The position numbers were made by a program, and so were the translations under genes. DNA of 64,000 nucleotides, from positions 1-64,000 of the forward strand of contig CAUTZA010000006.1 in the NCBI GenBank assembly GCA_963542845.1, given 5' to 3'. The notes beneath the pieces were generated by a model. It did no database searches. It saw only the letters and a program-made list of their open reading frames with translations, and was not told where the DNA came from. Of this stretch, positions 39,929 to 49,315 are shown one piece after another. Numbering within the stretch: position 1 is the first letter of the stretch; the number at the start of each line of letters is the position of its first letter. This DNA comes from JABCPO02 sp963542845 (GTDB lineage Bacteria; Bacillota; Clostridia; TANB77; CAG-508).

Positions 39929-41955
39929 ATGAAAAAATTAATCATAGTTGAGTCACCAGCAAAGGCGACAACAATAAAGAAGTTTTTAGGTACAAATGTT
40001 AAAGTAATAGCATCAAAAGGGCATTTAAGAGATTTACCAAAATCAAGACTGGGGGTGGATTTAGAAAATGAATTTGAACCTGAATACATTAATGTACGAG
40101 GAAAAGGGGATTTGATTAAAGAACTAAAAAAAGAAGCGGCATCAGCAGATGAAGTGTATCTTGCAACAGACCCGGATAGAGAAGGAGAAGCAATTGCATG
40201 GCATCTATCTAAGATACTTCGGAATAGATGAAGAAAAAGAATGCAGAGTTACTTTTAATGAAATAACAAAAGAAACAGTTAAAAAATCAATGGAAAAGCC
40301 TAGAAAAATAAACTTAAATACTGTTGATGCTCAACAAGCAAGAAGAGTATTAGATAGAATAGTTGGGTATAAGATAAGTCCAATACTTTGGAAAAAGATT
40401 AAAAGTGGACTTTCAGCAGGAAGAGTTCAAACTGTAGCATTAAGGTTAATTGTTGAAAAAGAAAGAGAAATAAGGGATTTTGTTCCAGAAGAATATTGGA
40501 CACTTGAAGTAATACTTGAAAAAGATAAACAAAAAGTAACAGCACAGTTTTTCGGAAAAAATGGGAAAAAGGTAAAAATATCAAATGAAAAACAATTAAA
40601 AGAAATATTAGAAAAGTTGAACAAGGAATATATTGTTAATGAGGTTATAAGGTCTGAAAGAAAGAAAAACCCGGCTCCAGTATTTACAACAAGTACACTT
40701 CAACAAGCAGCAGCAAGAAGTTTAAACTATAATATTAAAAAAACAATGCAAATAGCACAAGGATTATATGAAGGGGTTAAAATACCAGGAAAAGGTAATA
40801 CCGGACTTATAACATATATGAGAACAGACTCAACTAGAATTTCGGAAGAAGCAAGAAAAACTATAAAAAGCGAAATTATTTCTAAATATGGTGAAGAATA
40901 TTATGAAGAAAGATATTTCAAAACATCAAAAAATGCACAAGATGGACATGAAGGTATAAGACCATCATATCCAGATATAACACCTGAAAGTATAAAAGAA
41001 TATTTAACTAAAGAACAGTATGAACTATATTCAATGATATATAAAAGGACACTTGCAAGTCAGATGAAACCTGCAGTTTACGATACAATTACAGTAAAAT
41101 TTGATAATAATGGTTATGAATTTAGAACAAATGGTTCAAAAATTAAGTTCCTAGGATTTTTAAAGATATATGATTTGGGAAAATATTCAAAAGCTGAAAA
41201 AGAAGAAGAAAACGAAAATACATCTTCTAAAAATGAATTAGAAGAAATACAGGAATTAGTTGAACTTCCAGATATCAATGAAAAAGATGTATATATTGAA
41301 AAAAAACAAAATAAGAAACAATCATTTACAGAACCACCAGCAAGATATACAGAAGCAAGTCTTGTTAAAGTATTAGAAGCAAATGGAATAGGAAGACCAA
41401 GTACATATTCACCAACTATAAATACAATAATAGAAAGAAGATATGTAAAAAAAGAAAAAAAAGCTATTGTGCCAACAGAACTAGGAGAAATAGTAACAGA
41501 CTTACTACTTAAATATTTTGAAAATATATTTAATGTTAAGTTTACAGCAAATATAGAAGAAGAATTTGATATAGTAGAAGAAGGAAAAGAAAAATGGAAA
41601 AAGATTATAACTAATTTCTATAAGGCATTTGAAGAAAATTTAGGAAAAGCAACAGACTTAGAAGATAAAATTGAAATAAAAGATGAAGAAAGTGATATAG
41701 ACTGTGATAAATGTGGTAGAAAAATGGTATATAAAATAGGAAGATTCGGAAGATTTCTAGCATGTTCACGGATATCCAGAATGTAAAAATACAATGAGAA
41801 TTGTAAATTATACAAAAGCAGTATGTCCTAAATGTGGTGGTAGAATAGAAAAAAGAAAAGGAAAAAGAAAACCATACTATATATGTGAAAATAATCCTAA
41901 AAATGGTTGTGATTATATATCATGGGAATTACCAAAAGAAGAGAATAAAAAATAA
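39929..41955 (+). CDS. topA: DNA topoisomerase I (two +1 shifts)
   Basis: A 674-residue type IA topoisomerase: Toprim start LIIVESPAKATTIKKFLG, ATDPDREGEAIAWHL, the active-site region TYMRTDSTRIS (catalytic Tyr), RPSTYSPTI and C-terminal zinc ribbons (CDKCGRKMVYKIGRFGRFL; CPKCGGRIEKRKG). CGG 40220 (ata-ctt-c-gga, KILGIDEEKECRV) separates Toprim from the rest of the enzyme, and CGG 41769 (tca-c-gga, CSGYPECKNTMR) lies inside a zinc ribbon. Topoisomerase I is normally essential or nearly so, so efficient reading of the first site is required. Confidence 0.95.
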
Positions 41956-41968
41956 AAGGAAATAATAT

Positions 41969-43406
41969 ATGAAAGAAGACTATAAGATAACAATAGGTAT
42001 AGAAGTTCATGCAGAGCTTAATACAAAAACAAAAGCATATTGTAAGTGTGAAAACAATATAAAAGAAAATGCAAATACAAATATATGTCCAACATGTATG
42101 GGACTACCAGGAGCACTTCCATATTTCAATAAAGAAGTTTTAAAAAAAGCAATAAAACTTGGGCTGGCTACAAAATCAACTATAGCAAGAAAAACAAAGT
42201 TTGATAGAAAAAACTATTTTTATCCAGATTTAGCAAAAGGATACCAAATATCACAAGCAGATAAACCAATAGCAGAAAATGGTGTGCTTGAAATAGAAAT
42301 GGAAGATGGAAAAATAAGAGAAATAAGAATTGAAAGAATACATATGGAAGAAGATACTGCAAAATTAAATTATGATAATTTTGGAAGAGGAACACTTATA
42401 GACTTCAACCGTGGAGGAATTCCTCTTGTAGAAATAGTATCAAAACCAGATATTCATAGTATAAAAGAAGCACTTATATATCTAGAAACACTTAGAAAAC
42501 TACTAATATATTTAGAAATAGCAGAATGTAAGATGGAAGAAGGTGGGTTTAGAGCAGATGTTAATATATCTGTAAGTAATACTGATAAGTTAGGACAAAG
42601 AGCAGAAATTAAAAATATGAACTCATTTAAGTCTATAGAAAGAGCTTTAGAATATGAAGTGTCAAGACAAATAGAAATGTCAGAAAAAGGGACACCAATT
42701 ATACAATCAACACTTAGATGGGATGATGTAGAAGGAAAAACTTATCTTATGAGAACAAAGGAAAATGCACAAGATTATAGGTATTTTCCAGAATCTGATT
42801 TACCTATGATTAATGTTTCAGAAGAATTAATAACTGGTATAGAAAAAACATTACCAGAATTATTATCAGATAAAAAGAAAAGATATATAGAAGAACTTAA
42901 ACTTTCTGATAAACAAATATTATTTATACTTTCAGATAATAAGTATATAGATCTTTTTGAAAAAACATTAGAAAAAATAGCAGAACCAAAACTAATAGCA
43001 AACTATATGATGACTGAAATAGCGTCATATGTAAATGATGAGGTTATATTACCAAAAGATTTAAATATTGATGAAGAAAGATATTCACAATTTATAGCAC
43101 TTTTAAAAGAAAATGTTTTAAATTCTAAGACAGCTAAAATAGTTATAATTGAAATGCTTAAAACAGGTAAAACAGCAAAAGAAATTATAACAGAAAAAGG
43201 ACTAGAACAAATAAGTGATGATAATGTTATAAAAGATATTGTAAGAACAGTATTAAATAATAATACACAATCAGTAGAAGACTATAAGAATGGAAAAGAT
43301 AGAGCACTTCGGATTCTTAGTAGGACAATGTATGAAAGAAACTAAAGGAAAAGGAAATCCAGCTAAGATAAATGAATATATATTAGAATATATTAAAGAG
43401 ATGTAA
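41969..43406 (+). CDS. gatB: Asp/Glu-tRNA amidotransferase subunit B (one +1 shift)
   Basis: GatB, which phosphorylates and amidates mischarged Glu-tRNAGln/Asp-tRNAAsn. IGIEVHAEL, CPTCMGLPGALP, KNYFYPDLAKGYQISQ, GIPLVEIVSKPD and RADVNISV are all conserved. CGG 43310 (gca-ctt-c-gga) lies in the last helix of the YqeY-like tail; skipping C changes ALRILSRTMYERN-stop to ALGFLVGQCMKETKGKGNP, the near-universal GatB ending, giving 478 aa. The late site makes this a good comparison of shifted and unshifted C-termini by mass spectrometry. Confidence 0.96.
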
Positions 43407-43665
43407 GAAAATTGAAAAAAATATATTAAATATTGATAAAAATTATGAAAAAGCATTGCAAAAACATTTTTTTAATAGTAGTATTTAGGTATATAATTAT
43501 ATTTGATAAAGATTAAAGATTATATGGAATAAAATACAAAGAATGTTGGATACAGAAGATAATATTTTAAGTAGGTTAGTAAGAAGGAAAATGAAAAATA
43601 GATTAAGTTCGGAAGGGTACTAAAGATATATTAGAGTAGACAATAAGTTAGAAGGAGAAGGAAAA

Positions 43666-44220
43666 ATGATACCATTTTTAATTATTTTAGGTGTAGTAAT
43701 ATTACTAGCATTTTATGTTATAGGAGTATATAACGGATTAAAAGTTATGGCAGTTAAAGCAGATACAGCATTTGCAGATTTAGATGTTATACTTAAAAGA
43801 AGATATGACTTAATACCAAATTTAGTTGAAGTAGCTAAAAAATATATGAGCCATGAATCAGAAGTTTTTTCTAATATAGCAAAAGCTCGTTCAGGATATA
43901 TGAATGCGACAAATACAGAACAAAAGATAGAAGCAACAAAGGAATTTGACAAAGCTATGAGCTCATTTAGAGTACAAGTAGAAGCATATCCAGAATTAAA
44001 AGCAGACCAAACAATGGGTTCTTTAATGACAGAACTTACAAACACAGAAGACAAGATAGCATATCAAAGAGAATACTATAATAGAGTTGTAGGAACATAC
44101 AATGTTCAGATAGAAGTATTCCCATCAAATATAATTGCAGGAATGTTTGGATTTATGAGAAAAGAATTCTTAAAAGTAGAATCAGAAGAAGAAAGAAAAG
44201 CAGTGAAAGTTGAGTTTTAA
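43666..44220 (+). CDS. lemA: LemA family protein
   Basis: 184 residues: an N-terminal membrane helix (PFLIILGVVILLAFYVIGVYN) then the LemA helical bundle (DLDVILKRRYDLIPNLVEVA, YNRVVGTYNVQIEVFPSNII). LemA is a membrane-associated protein of unknown activity, commonly encoded directly before htpX as here. The frame is intact. SD AGAAGGAGAAGG. The 259-base gap before it has no gene; it contains one non-coding CGG near 43610. Confidence 0.94.
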   Translation: MIPFLIILGVVILLAFYVIGVYNGLKVMAVKADTAFADLDVILKRRYDLIPNLVEVAKKYMSHESEVFSNIAKARSGYMNATNTEQKIEATKEFDKAMSSFRVQVEAYPELKADQTMGSLMTELTNTEDKIAYQREYYNRVVGTYNVQIEVFPSNIIAGMFGFMRKEFLKVESEEERKAVKVEF

Positions 44221-44223
44221 TCT

Positions 44224-45132
44224 ATGCAAAGATATTTAGACTATGAACAAATAAAGAAAAATAGAAGAAATTCAATGATTATTGTTATATTATTTGGAAT
44301 AGTAGGATTTTTAATCCTGTATGGAATATCAAATTATTATGAAATGGGTACAACCTTTACGGTTGTATCTTTAATAATAAGTATTGCTATGACATACATA
44401 ACATATTCAATGTCTCATAAAACAGTAATTGCATCAGTAGGTGCGGTAAAAGCAGATCCAAGCAATCCAAAAGAAAGAGAAATGATTGAAATACTGAATA
44501 ACCTTTGCAGAGGTGTAGAAATAGAAAAAGTTCCAGAACTATATATAATGCATAGTAATCAAATGAATGCTTTTGCAACAGGACTTTCACCTAAAAATGC
44601 TGTGATATGCCTTACAACAGGTATAATAGAAGGACTAAATAGAACAGAAATAGAAGGTGTAATGGCACATGAACTTTCACATATAGTAAACTATGATATT
44701 AGACTTTCTGCAGTAGTAGTAGGAATGATAGGTATTATAAGCTTATTATTAGAAATGGTAATGAGATTTGGAATTAGTAGAGATAGAGATAATGAAAATA
44801 ATAATGCAGGGTTAATATATATGTTAGTAGTTGTAGCATATTACATATTATTACCAATTATTGGAACAATAATTCAGATGTCTATATCTAGAAAAAGAGA
44901 GTTTATGGCAGATGCTGGAGCGGTTCAAATTACTAGAAATCCAAACGGACTTAAAAGTGCACTTCTTAAAATATCAGGTGATAATACACCAATGGAAGAA
45001 TCTTCAAAAATTGTTTCATCACTATTCATAGAAGAAACAGATTTAGAAAACAGAAAGAAAAAAAGAGCAGGACTTTTTGATTCACATCCAACTATAGAAG
45101 AAAGAATAGAAGCACTGGATAATTTAGTTTAA
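44224..45132 (+). CDS. htpX: M48 family membrane metalloprotease HtpX
   Basis: 302 residues with two N-terminal membrane helices, the zinc motif VMAHELSHIVNYDIR (HExxH), two further helices, and SRKREFMADAGAVQITRNP with the third ligand Glu, then SHPTIEERIEAL. It degrades damaged membrane proteins. The start follows the lemA stop by 3 bases. The frame is intact; three CGG triplets inside are all out of phase (acg-gtt, gcg-gta, gcg-gtt). Confidence 0.95.
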   Translation: MQRYLDYEQIKKNRRNSMIIVILFGIVGFLILYGISNYYEMGTTFTVVSLIISIAMTYITYSMSHKTVIASVGAVKADPSNPKEREMIEILNNLCRGVEIEKVPELYIMHSNQMNAFATGLSPKNAVICLTTGIIEGLNRTEIEGVMAHELSHIVNYDIRLSAVVVGMIGIISLLLEMVMRFGISRDRDNENNNAGLIYMLVVVAYYILLPIIGTIIQMSISRKREFMADAGAVQITRNPNGLKSALLKISGDNTPMEESSKIVSSLFIEETDLENRKKKRAGLFDSHPTIEERIEALDNLV

Positions 45133-45172
45133 TATAAATTAAAGTAATATATAAAAAATAATAAAATATAAT

Positions 45173-45207
45173 AAAATCACTCTAAATATTATAATAGAGT
45201 GATTTTT
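45173..45207 (+). terminator. Rho-independent terminator
   Basis: AAAATCACTCTA ... TAGAGTGATTTTT, a 12-bp stem after htpX. Confidence 0.9.
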
Positions 45208-45285
45208 GATATATAATATAATTATAAGAAATAGTATCTTGACATATATGCTATAATGTTTGAAATAAAATTATAGCAAGGAGAG

Positions 45286-45411
45286 TTGAAAAGAAAAGAG
45301 CAAAGAAAAATAAAGAAAATAGTTGATAAACAAATGGAAGATTTAGATAAGGAGATAAGAGACTTAAATTTTAAATATAAGATATTTGATAATATGGAGG
45401 GAATATGGTAA
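45286..45411 (+). CDS. Small coiled-coil protein
   Basis: 41 residues, very charged (MKRKEQRKIKKIVDKQMEDL...). TTG start behind AAGGAGAG; an extended -10 box TGCTATAAT lies at 45249-45257. It overlaps the next small gene (ATGGTAA). Unknown function; first of three short helical ORFs. Confidence 0.5.
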   Translation: MKRKEQRKIKKIVDKQMEDLDKEIRDLNFKYKIFDNMEGIW

Positions 45412-45560
45412 CAAGAGAAGAGGTCAAAGAAACAGAAAGAATGGTTGATAAGTTTGTAAAAGAAATGGATGAACTTAAATACAATATAGAAAAGGATATA
45501 GAACGAATTAAAGAAAGAAAAGAAAGATACTTAAAAAGTATAAAAGAAAATAATAAGTAA
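45405..45560 (+). CDS. Small coiled-coil protein
   Basis: 51 residues, MVTREEVKETERMVDKFVKE then a Lys/Glu/Arg helix. SD GGAGGG. Its start overlaps the previous stop. It resembles the previous ORF in composition (V-D-K-x-x-x-E-M-D pattern), so the two may be relatives. Unknown function. Confidence 0.5.
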   Translation: MVTREEVKETERMVDKFVKEMDELKYNIEKDIERIKERKERYLKSIKENNK

Positions 45561-45572
45561 AAGGAATTTGAT

Positions 45573-45707
45573 ATGACTAAAGAAGAACTTGAAGAAATAA
45601 AAGAAATAGGTAGAGCTGTTGATGCACTTAAAAAAGATACAGCAAGAATAGAATGAGAAGTTAATGAGATTTTTAAAAGAATAGACCCAATATTAGAAAA
45701 AGAATAA
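45573..45707 (+). pseudogene. Small coiled-coil ORF interrupted by TGA
   Basis: MTKEELEEIKEIGRAVDALK... runs to an in-frame TGA at 45654-45656 (27 aa). The same frame then continues EVNEIFKRIDPILEKE to a TAA at 45707. A single nonsense change would explain it. TGA ends other genes here normally (for example pilN), so codon reassignment is not supported. Confidence 0.4.
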
Positions 45708-45727
45708 AGGTTAAAAGGAGTTTTATT

Positions 45728-46923
45728 ATGAGAATAAAAGAAAAAATTATGAAAATATTTAATAAAATCTTTAAAAGAAATTCTCCTTTAATGCTACAAA
45801 ATGGTTTGGATAAAAATTTACAAAATATAGATATGAATGAAATATGGAGAAATGAATCAATAGGTAGAAATAATGATTTCGAAGATGAAGTTTATGAAAA
45901 ATTAGATAGATTATATATGAAAAGTACAACAAAAACTCCAGAACAAATAGTAGAGGATATATTAGAAAAAGAAGAATACAGTAAAATACTTAATAAGTAT
46001 CCTAAAACAAAGTTTTTGCTTGATAAATGGAAAGAAAAAAGCAAGGACTATACATATATGGATAAAATAAGACTAATAGGTGAAGATTATTCAAAAAATT
46101 ACAAGAATTTGATAAAAAAGATATAGATAATGCAATAAATTTTTTGAAAAGAAGATATGAAAAGCATGGTAGAGATAATGAGGATATTGAATTAAGTGAT
46201 GAAGCAAAGAAAATATTTGAATTAAAAACAGAATATGGCAATGATATTAAAAAAATATTTGTTGATAATAATATTGAGCTAACACATATAACAAGTATTT
46301 CACCAGAAAAATTAGAAGGTGGAGTAATAAGAAAGTCATTTGGGGTACTTAATAATTATGAGACTGAAAGAGTTGATGCTGTGTTTGCTTCATCTACTCA
46401 GGTAGATGGAAAAAATCCATATATTGCATGGAAGGATGGTGAACTTGTTAAGCTAGGAGATTCTGAATATATATATGGAAATGATAATATTGAGATAACA
46501 AAAGATTCAGAAGGAAAGAATCATGCTATGTTAAAAGAACCAAATTATATTTATCATATTAACCCTGAAAAGTTTGAACCGGTATGTAATTTCAATATTG
46601 ATAAAAAAACTAATGAACCAGTTTTTGAATTTTCGGAAGAATGGGTTTCTGATACAGAAGTTGACATATCAGATAATAATCAAGTAAAGAAAATAGAAGA
46701 GGTTAGAGATGTAACAAGTTTGCTAGAAAATCATACAATTTTATGTGATAAATATAATAAAAAAATTGGAATACAAGCAAAAAACTATAAGAGTAGAGAA
46801 AAAAGAATGCAGTTTATTGCAGAAAAAATAAGAGAAGGTAGTGTTAGATATATAAATGGTGAAGCAGAGATAAATGCAAGGTATAATAAGAAACTTGAAG
46901 AATATGAAAGAGAAGAAAGATAA
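45728..46923 (+). pseudogene. Hypothetical protein split by a -1 frame change in a poly-A run
   Basis: The first ORF (45728-46126) ends LIGEDYSKNYKNLIKKI. From the A6 run at 46093-46098 the -1 frame reads KLQEFDKKDIDNAINFLKRR and continues to 46923. Together they form one plausible protein of about 398 aa, with a charged N-terminal half and a C-terminal globular part (VFASSTQVDGKNPYIAWKDG, EYIYGNDNIEITKDSEGKNH). The run A-AAA-AAT fits a -1 slippery heptamer, but polymerase slippage or a one-base deletion is equally likely. This is the only clear break in the window not at a CGG. Family unknown. SD AAAAGGAG. Confidence 0.5.
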
Positions 46924-46951
46924 AAGAAAATAATAACTTAAGGAGGAAATT

Positions 46952-47509
46952 ATGAAAAATGAAATTATAACAGAAAAAGATTTAGGATTAGAGATTATAG
47001 AAGGAAAAGAAACAGAATTCTATTCAAAAGATAATAATAGTATGACTATAAGATATGGAGCAAGAGGTATAGTTGAAGGAAAAGATGGTAAAATAGCAGT
47101 GATATACAAGAAAAATAAGAATGAATATAAGCTTCCAGGTGGTGGAGTAGATAAAGGAGAAGATTGTAAAGAAGCATTTAAAAGAGAATGTATTGAAGAA
47201 ATAGGATGTGATATATATGAGGTTGAATATCTTTTTGATATAGAAGAAGACCATATTAATGATAATTTTAAACAAATTTCAAAAGTATATATAGCAAAAG
47301 TTAAAGAAAAATTAGAAAGTAATAATTTAACAGAACAAGAAAAAGAAGAAGGGCTAGAATACTTATGGTTAGATAAGAAAGAAGCTTTAGAAAAGATGAA
47401 AGCATGTATAGAAAATTTAAAAGGTTCTAAATATGATAATGTATATAGAACAAAGTTTGTAGTAGGTAGAGATATAAGGATAGTGGAAAAAGTGATGGAA
47501 GAGAGGTAA
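46952..47509 (+). CDS. Nudix hydrolase
   Basis: 185 residues with the Nudix box GGVDKGEDCKEAFKRECIEE-IG (Gx5Ex7REUxEExGU pattern: G, E, RE, EE, G all in place). The N-terminus GARGIVEGKDGKIAVIYKKN is the usual first beta-sheet. Family members hydrolyse nucleoside diphosphates linked to another moiety; the substrate is not evident. SD AGGAGG. The frame is intact. Confidence 0.9.
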   Translation: MKNEIITEKDLGLEIIEGKETEFYSKDNNSMTIRYGARGIVEGKDGKIAVIYKKNKNEYKLPGGGVDKGEDCKEAFKRECIEEIGCDIYEVEYLFDIEEDHINDNFKQISKVYIAKVKEKLESNNLTEQEKEEGLEYLWLDKKEALEKMKACIENLKGSKYDNVYRTKFVVGRDIRIVEKVMEER

Positions 47510-47516
47510 TTAATCT

Positions 47517-48077
47517 ATGGAACATCAATTAACAAAAGAAGAATTACGAAATACAAAGATAAATAGAAAAGAATTTAAAAATATCGAAAGGAATAATATA
47601 TATATTGTTCTAGATAATTTTAAAGTACATTATAATATAGGGATAGTATTTAGATTAGCAGATGCTATTTTAGCTAAAAAAGTATACTTATGTGGAACAA
47701 CATGCACACCACCAAATATTAAGATAAAAAAGACATCTATAGGTGCAGAAAAATGGGTACCTTATGAATATGTAGAAAATACTTTAGATATTGTAAAAAA
47801 ATTAAAAGAAGAAGGTGTAGAAATAGTAGCTTTAGAAATAACAGATAAAAGTATAGACTATACTAAATATATACCAAATAAAGAAAAAGGTGTGTGTTTA
47901 GTATTGGGTAGAGAATATGATGGAGTTTCTAAAGAGATTATTGATATAGCAGATTATTCTATACATTTACCTATATATGGAATGTGTAATTCAATTAATG
48001 TTTCAACAGCGGCAAGTGTAGCTATGTATGATATTTTAGAAAAGTTAAAAAATAATAGTAGTGAAAAAAACTTGTAA
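47517..48077 (+). CDS. SpoU/TrmH family RNA 2'-O-methyltransferase
   Basis: 186 residues with the three SPOUT motifs: LDNFKVHYNIGIVFRLADAI (motif 1, N and R), VCLVLGREYDGVSKEIIDIA (motif 2) and IHLPIYGMCNSINVSTAASV (motif 3). It probably methylates tRNA; no N-terminal substrate domain is present. The start follows the Nudix stop by 7 bases. The frame is intact. Confidence 0.9.
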   Translation: MEHQLTKEELRNTKINRKEFKNIERNNIYIVLDNFKVHYNIGIVFRLADAILAKKVYLCGTTCTPPNIKIKKTSIGAEKWVPYEYVENTLDIVKKLKEEGVEIVALEITDKSIDYTKYIPNKEKGVCLVLGREYDGVSKEIIDIADYSIHLPIYGMCNSINVSTAASVAMYDILEKLKNNSSEKNL

Positions 48078-48100
48078 AGATTAAAATAAAAGAGGATAAA

Positions 48101-48370
48101 ATGGAAAAAATAGATGAAAATGATGAGAGGTTTGAATTTCATAAAAAAAGAGAAGATAGTAAGGTTTATAAAGTATGGAGAGTAGGTATAACTTACTGGG
48201 GAGAACACCTATTTAGCATAGACAAAAAGACAATATATAACTTATTTGCAGATTATCCACATAATTTTACTAGAGAAGCAAAAGAACTATTTGATAAGGA
48301 ATATCCATTTTGGAAAGAATTTTTTTCACCAAGAGACCAAAGGACGATAGAAGATTATGAGAAAAAGTAA
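48101..48370 (+). CDS. Hypothetical protein
   Basis: 89 residues, aromatic-rich (YKVWRVGITYWGEHLFSIDK ... YPFWKEFFSPRDQRTIEDYE). Not recognised. It overlaps the next gene by 14 bases, so the pair is probably coupled. The frame is intact. Confidence 0.6.
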   Translation: MEKIDENDERFEFHKKREDSKVYKVWRVGITYWGEHLFSIDKKTIYNLFADYPHNFTREAKELFDKEYPFWKEFFSPRDQRTIEDYEKK

Positions 48371-48647
48371 TGAATTAAATAATATTAAAGAAAAATATGA
48401 GAGATATACTACATATACCGGAGGATTAATGATAAGATATGATAGTAATTTTCTAAATGAATATATAAAAAAGGTAGGAAAATTATTTTTAGGAAATATT
48501 GATTCTAGAAATCAAAAGGATGTAGAAGAAACTTTAAAAAAATCATTAATAAACGGAAAAACATTTTATGAAAATGCACCAGATTATATAAGAAAAGAAA
48601 TGGAAGAGTATGAAGAAAATTTAGAAAAAGGAATATTTATTGATTAA
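48357..48647 (+). CDS. Hypothetical protein
   Basis: 96 residues, helical and charged, with TTYTGGLMIRYDSNFLNEYI and an acidic end. The Gly-Gly uses acc-gga-gga; the CGG there is out of phase and no shift occurs. Not recognised. No separate strong SD; translation is probably coupled to the previous gene. Confidence 0.55.
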   Translation: MRKSNELNNIKEKYERYTTYTGGLMIRYDSNFLNEYIKKVGKLFLGNIDSRNQKDVEETLKKSLINGKTFYENAPDYIRKEMEEYEENLEKGIFID

Positions 48648-48669
48648 AAATCTTGTAAACAATAAAAAA

Positions 48670-48700
48670 GAAAAGCCATATATTTGACTTTTCTTTTTCT
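48670..48700. terminator. Terminator shared by the hypothetical gene and tRNA-Arg
   Basis: GAAAAGCC ... GACTTTTC with a T-rich side on both strands. Confidence 0.6.
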
Positions 48701-48706
48701 AATTGT

Positions 48707-48783
<77 letters not shown>

Positions 48784-48800
48784 GAACAATTGATAAATAA

Positions 48801-48829
48801 ATTATATTATTTGGTAATGGATTTGTCAA
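48801..48829 (-). promoter_or_regulatory. Sigma-A promoter of tRNA-Arg
   Basis: On the minus strand TTGACA (48824-48829), 17 bases, TATAAT (48801-48806): both boxes perfect. Confidence 0.9.
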
Positions 48830-48926
48830 CAATATAATTGAAAAAAGTGTAAAAAATTTAGAAAAAATAAAAAAATAATGAAAAATGTGGTAAAATATAT
48901 AGTATATATTAATTAGTGAGGTGATT

Positions 48927-49274
48927 ATGGAACATGAACTAAAATTACAACCAAGATATTATGAATATATTTTAGTTGGTACTAAAGATATTGAAATTAG
49001 ACTTTATGATGAAAAAAGACAAAAGATTAATATTGGAGATATTATTATATTTAAAAAAGAGCCAGAATTAAATGAAAGTTTTAAGGTAAGAGTTGTAGGA
49101 CTTCTTAGATATAAAAATTTTGAAGGATTATTTGAAGATTTTGATATAGATAGACTTGCAGATAAATCTATGAGTAAATCAGAATTATTAGAAGAACTAG
49201 AAAAATTCTATACAAAAGAAAAACAAAAAGAATATGGAGTTTTAGGTATAAGAATAGAAAAACAAGAAAATTAA
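48927..49274 (+). CDS. ASCH domain protein
   Basis: 115 residues. HELKLQPRYYEYILVGTKDI-EIRLYDEKR and IGDIIIFKKEPE match the ASCH (PUA-like) fold, in which the KxxE-R-D pattern lies in an RNA- or base-modification-linked pocket. The precise role is unknown. I chose ATG 48927 over GTG 48921 because GAGGTG then has normal spacing. The frame is intact. Confidence 0.75.
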   Translation: MEHELKLQPRYYEYILVGTKDIEIRLYDEKRQKINIGDIIIFKKEPELNESFKVRVVGLLRYKNFEGLFEDFDIDRLADKSMSKSELLEELEKFYTKEKQKEYGVLGIRIEKQEN

Positions 49275-49315
49275 GTGTATAATATATTAAAAATAGTTAG
49301 GTAAGGAGAGTAATA

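Noticed and set aside
45654..45656. TGA recoding to Trp
   Set aside because: TGA is used as a normal stop elsewhere (for example pilN at 6470); a local nonsense change is simpler.
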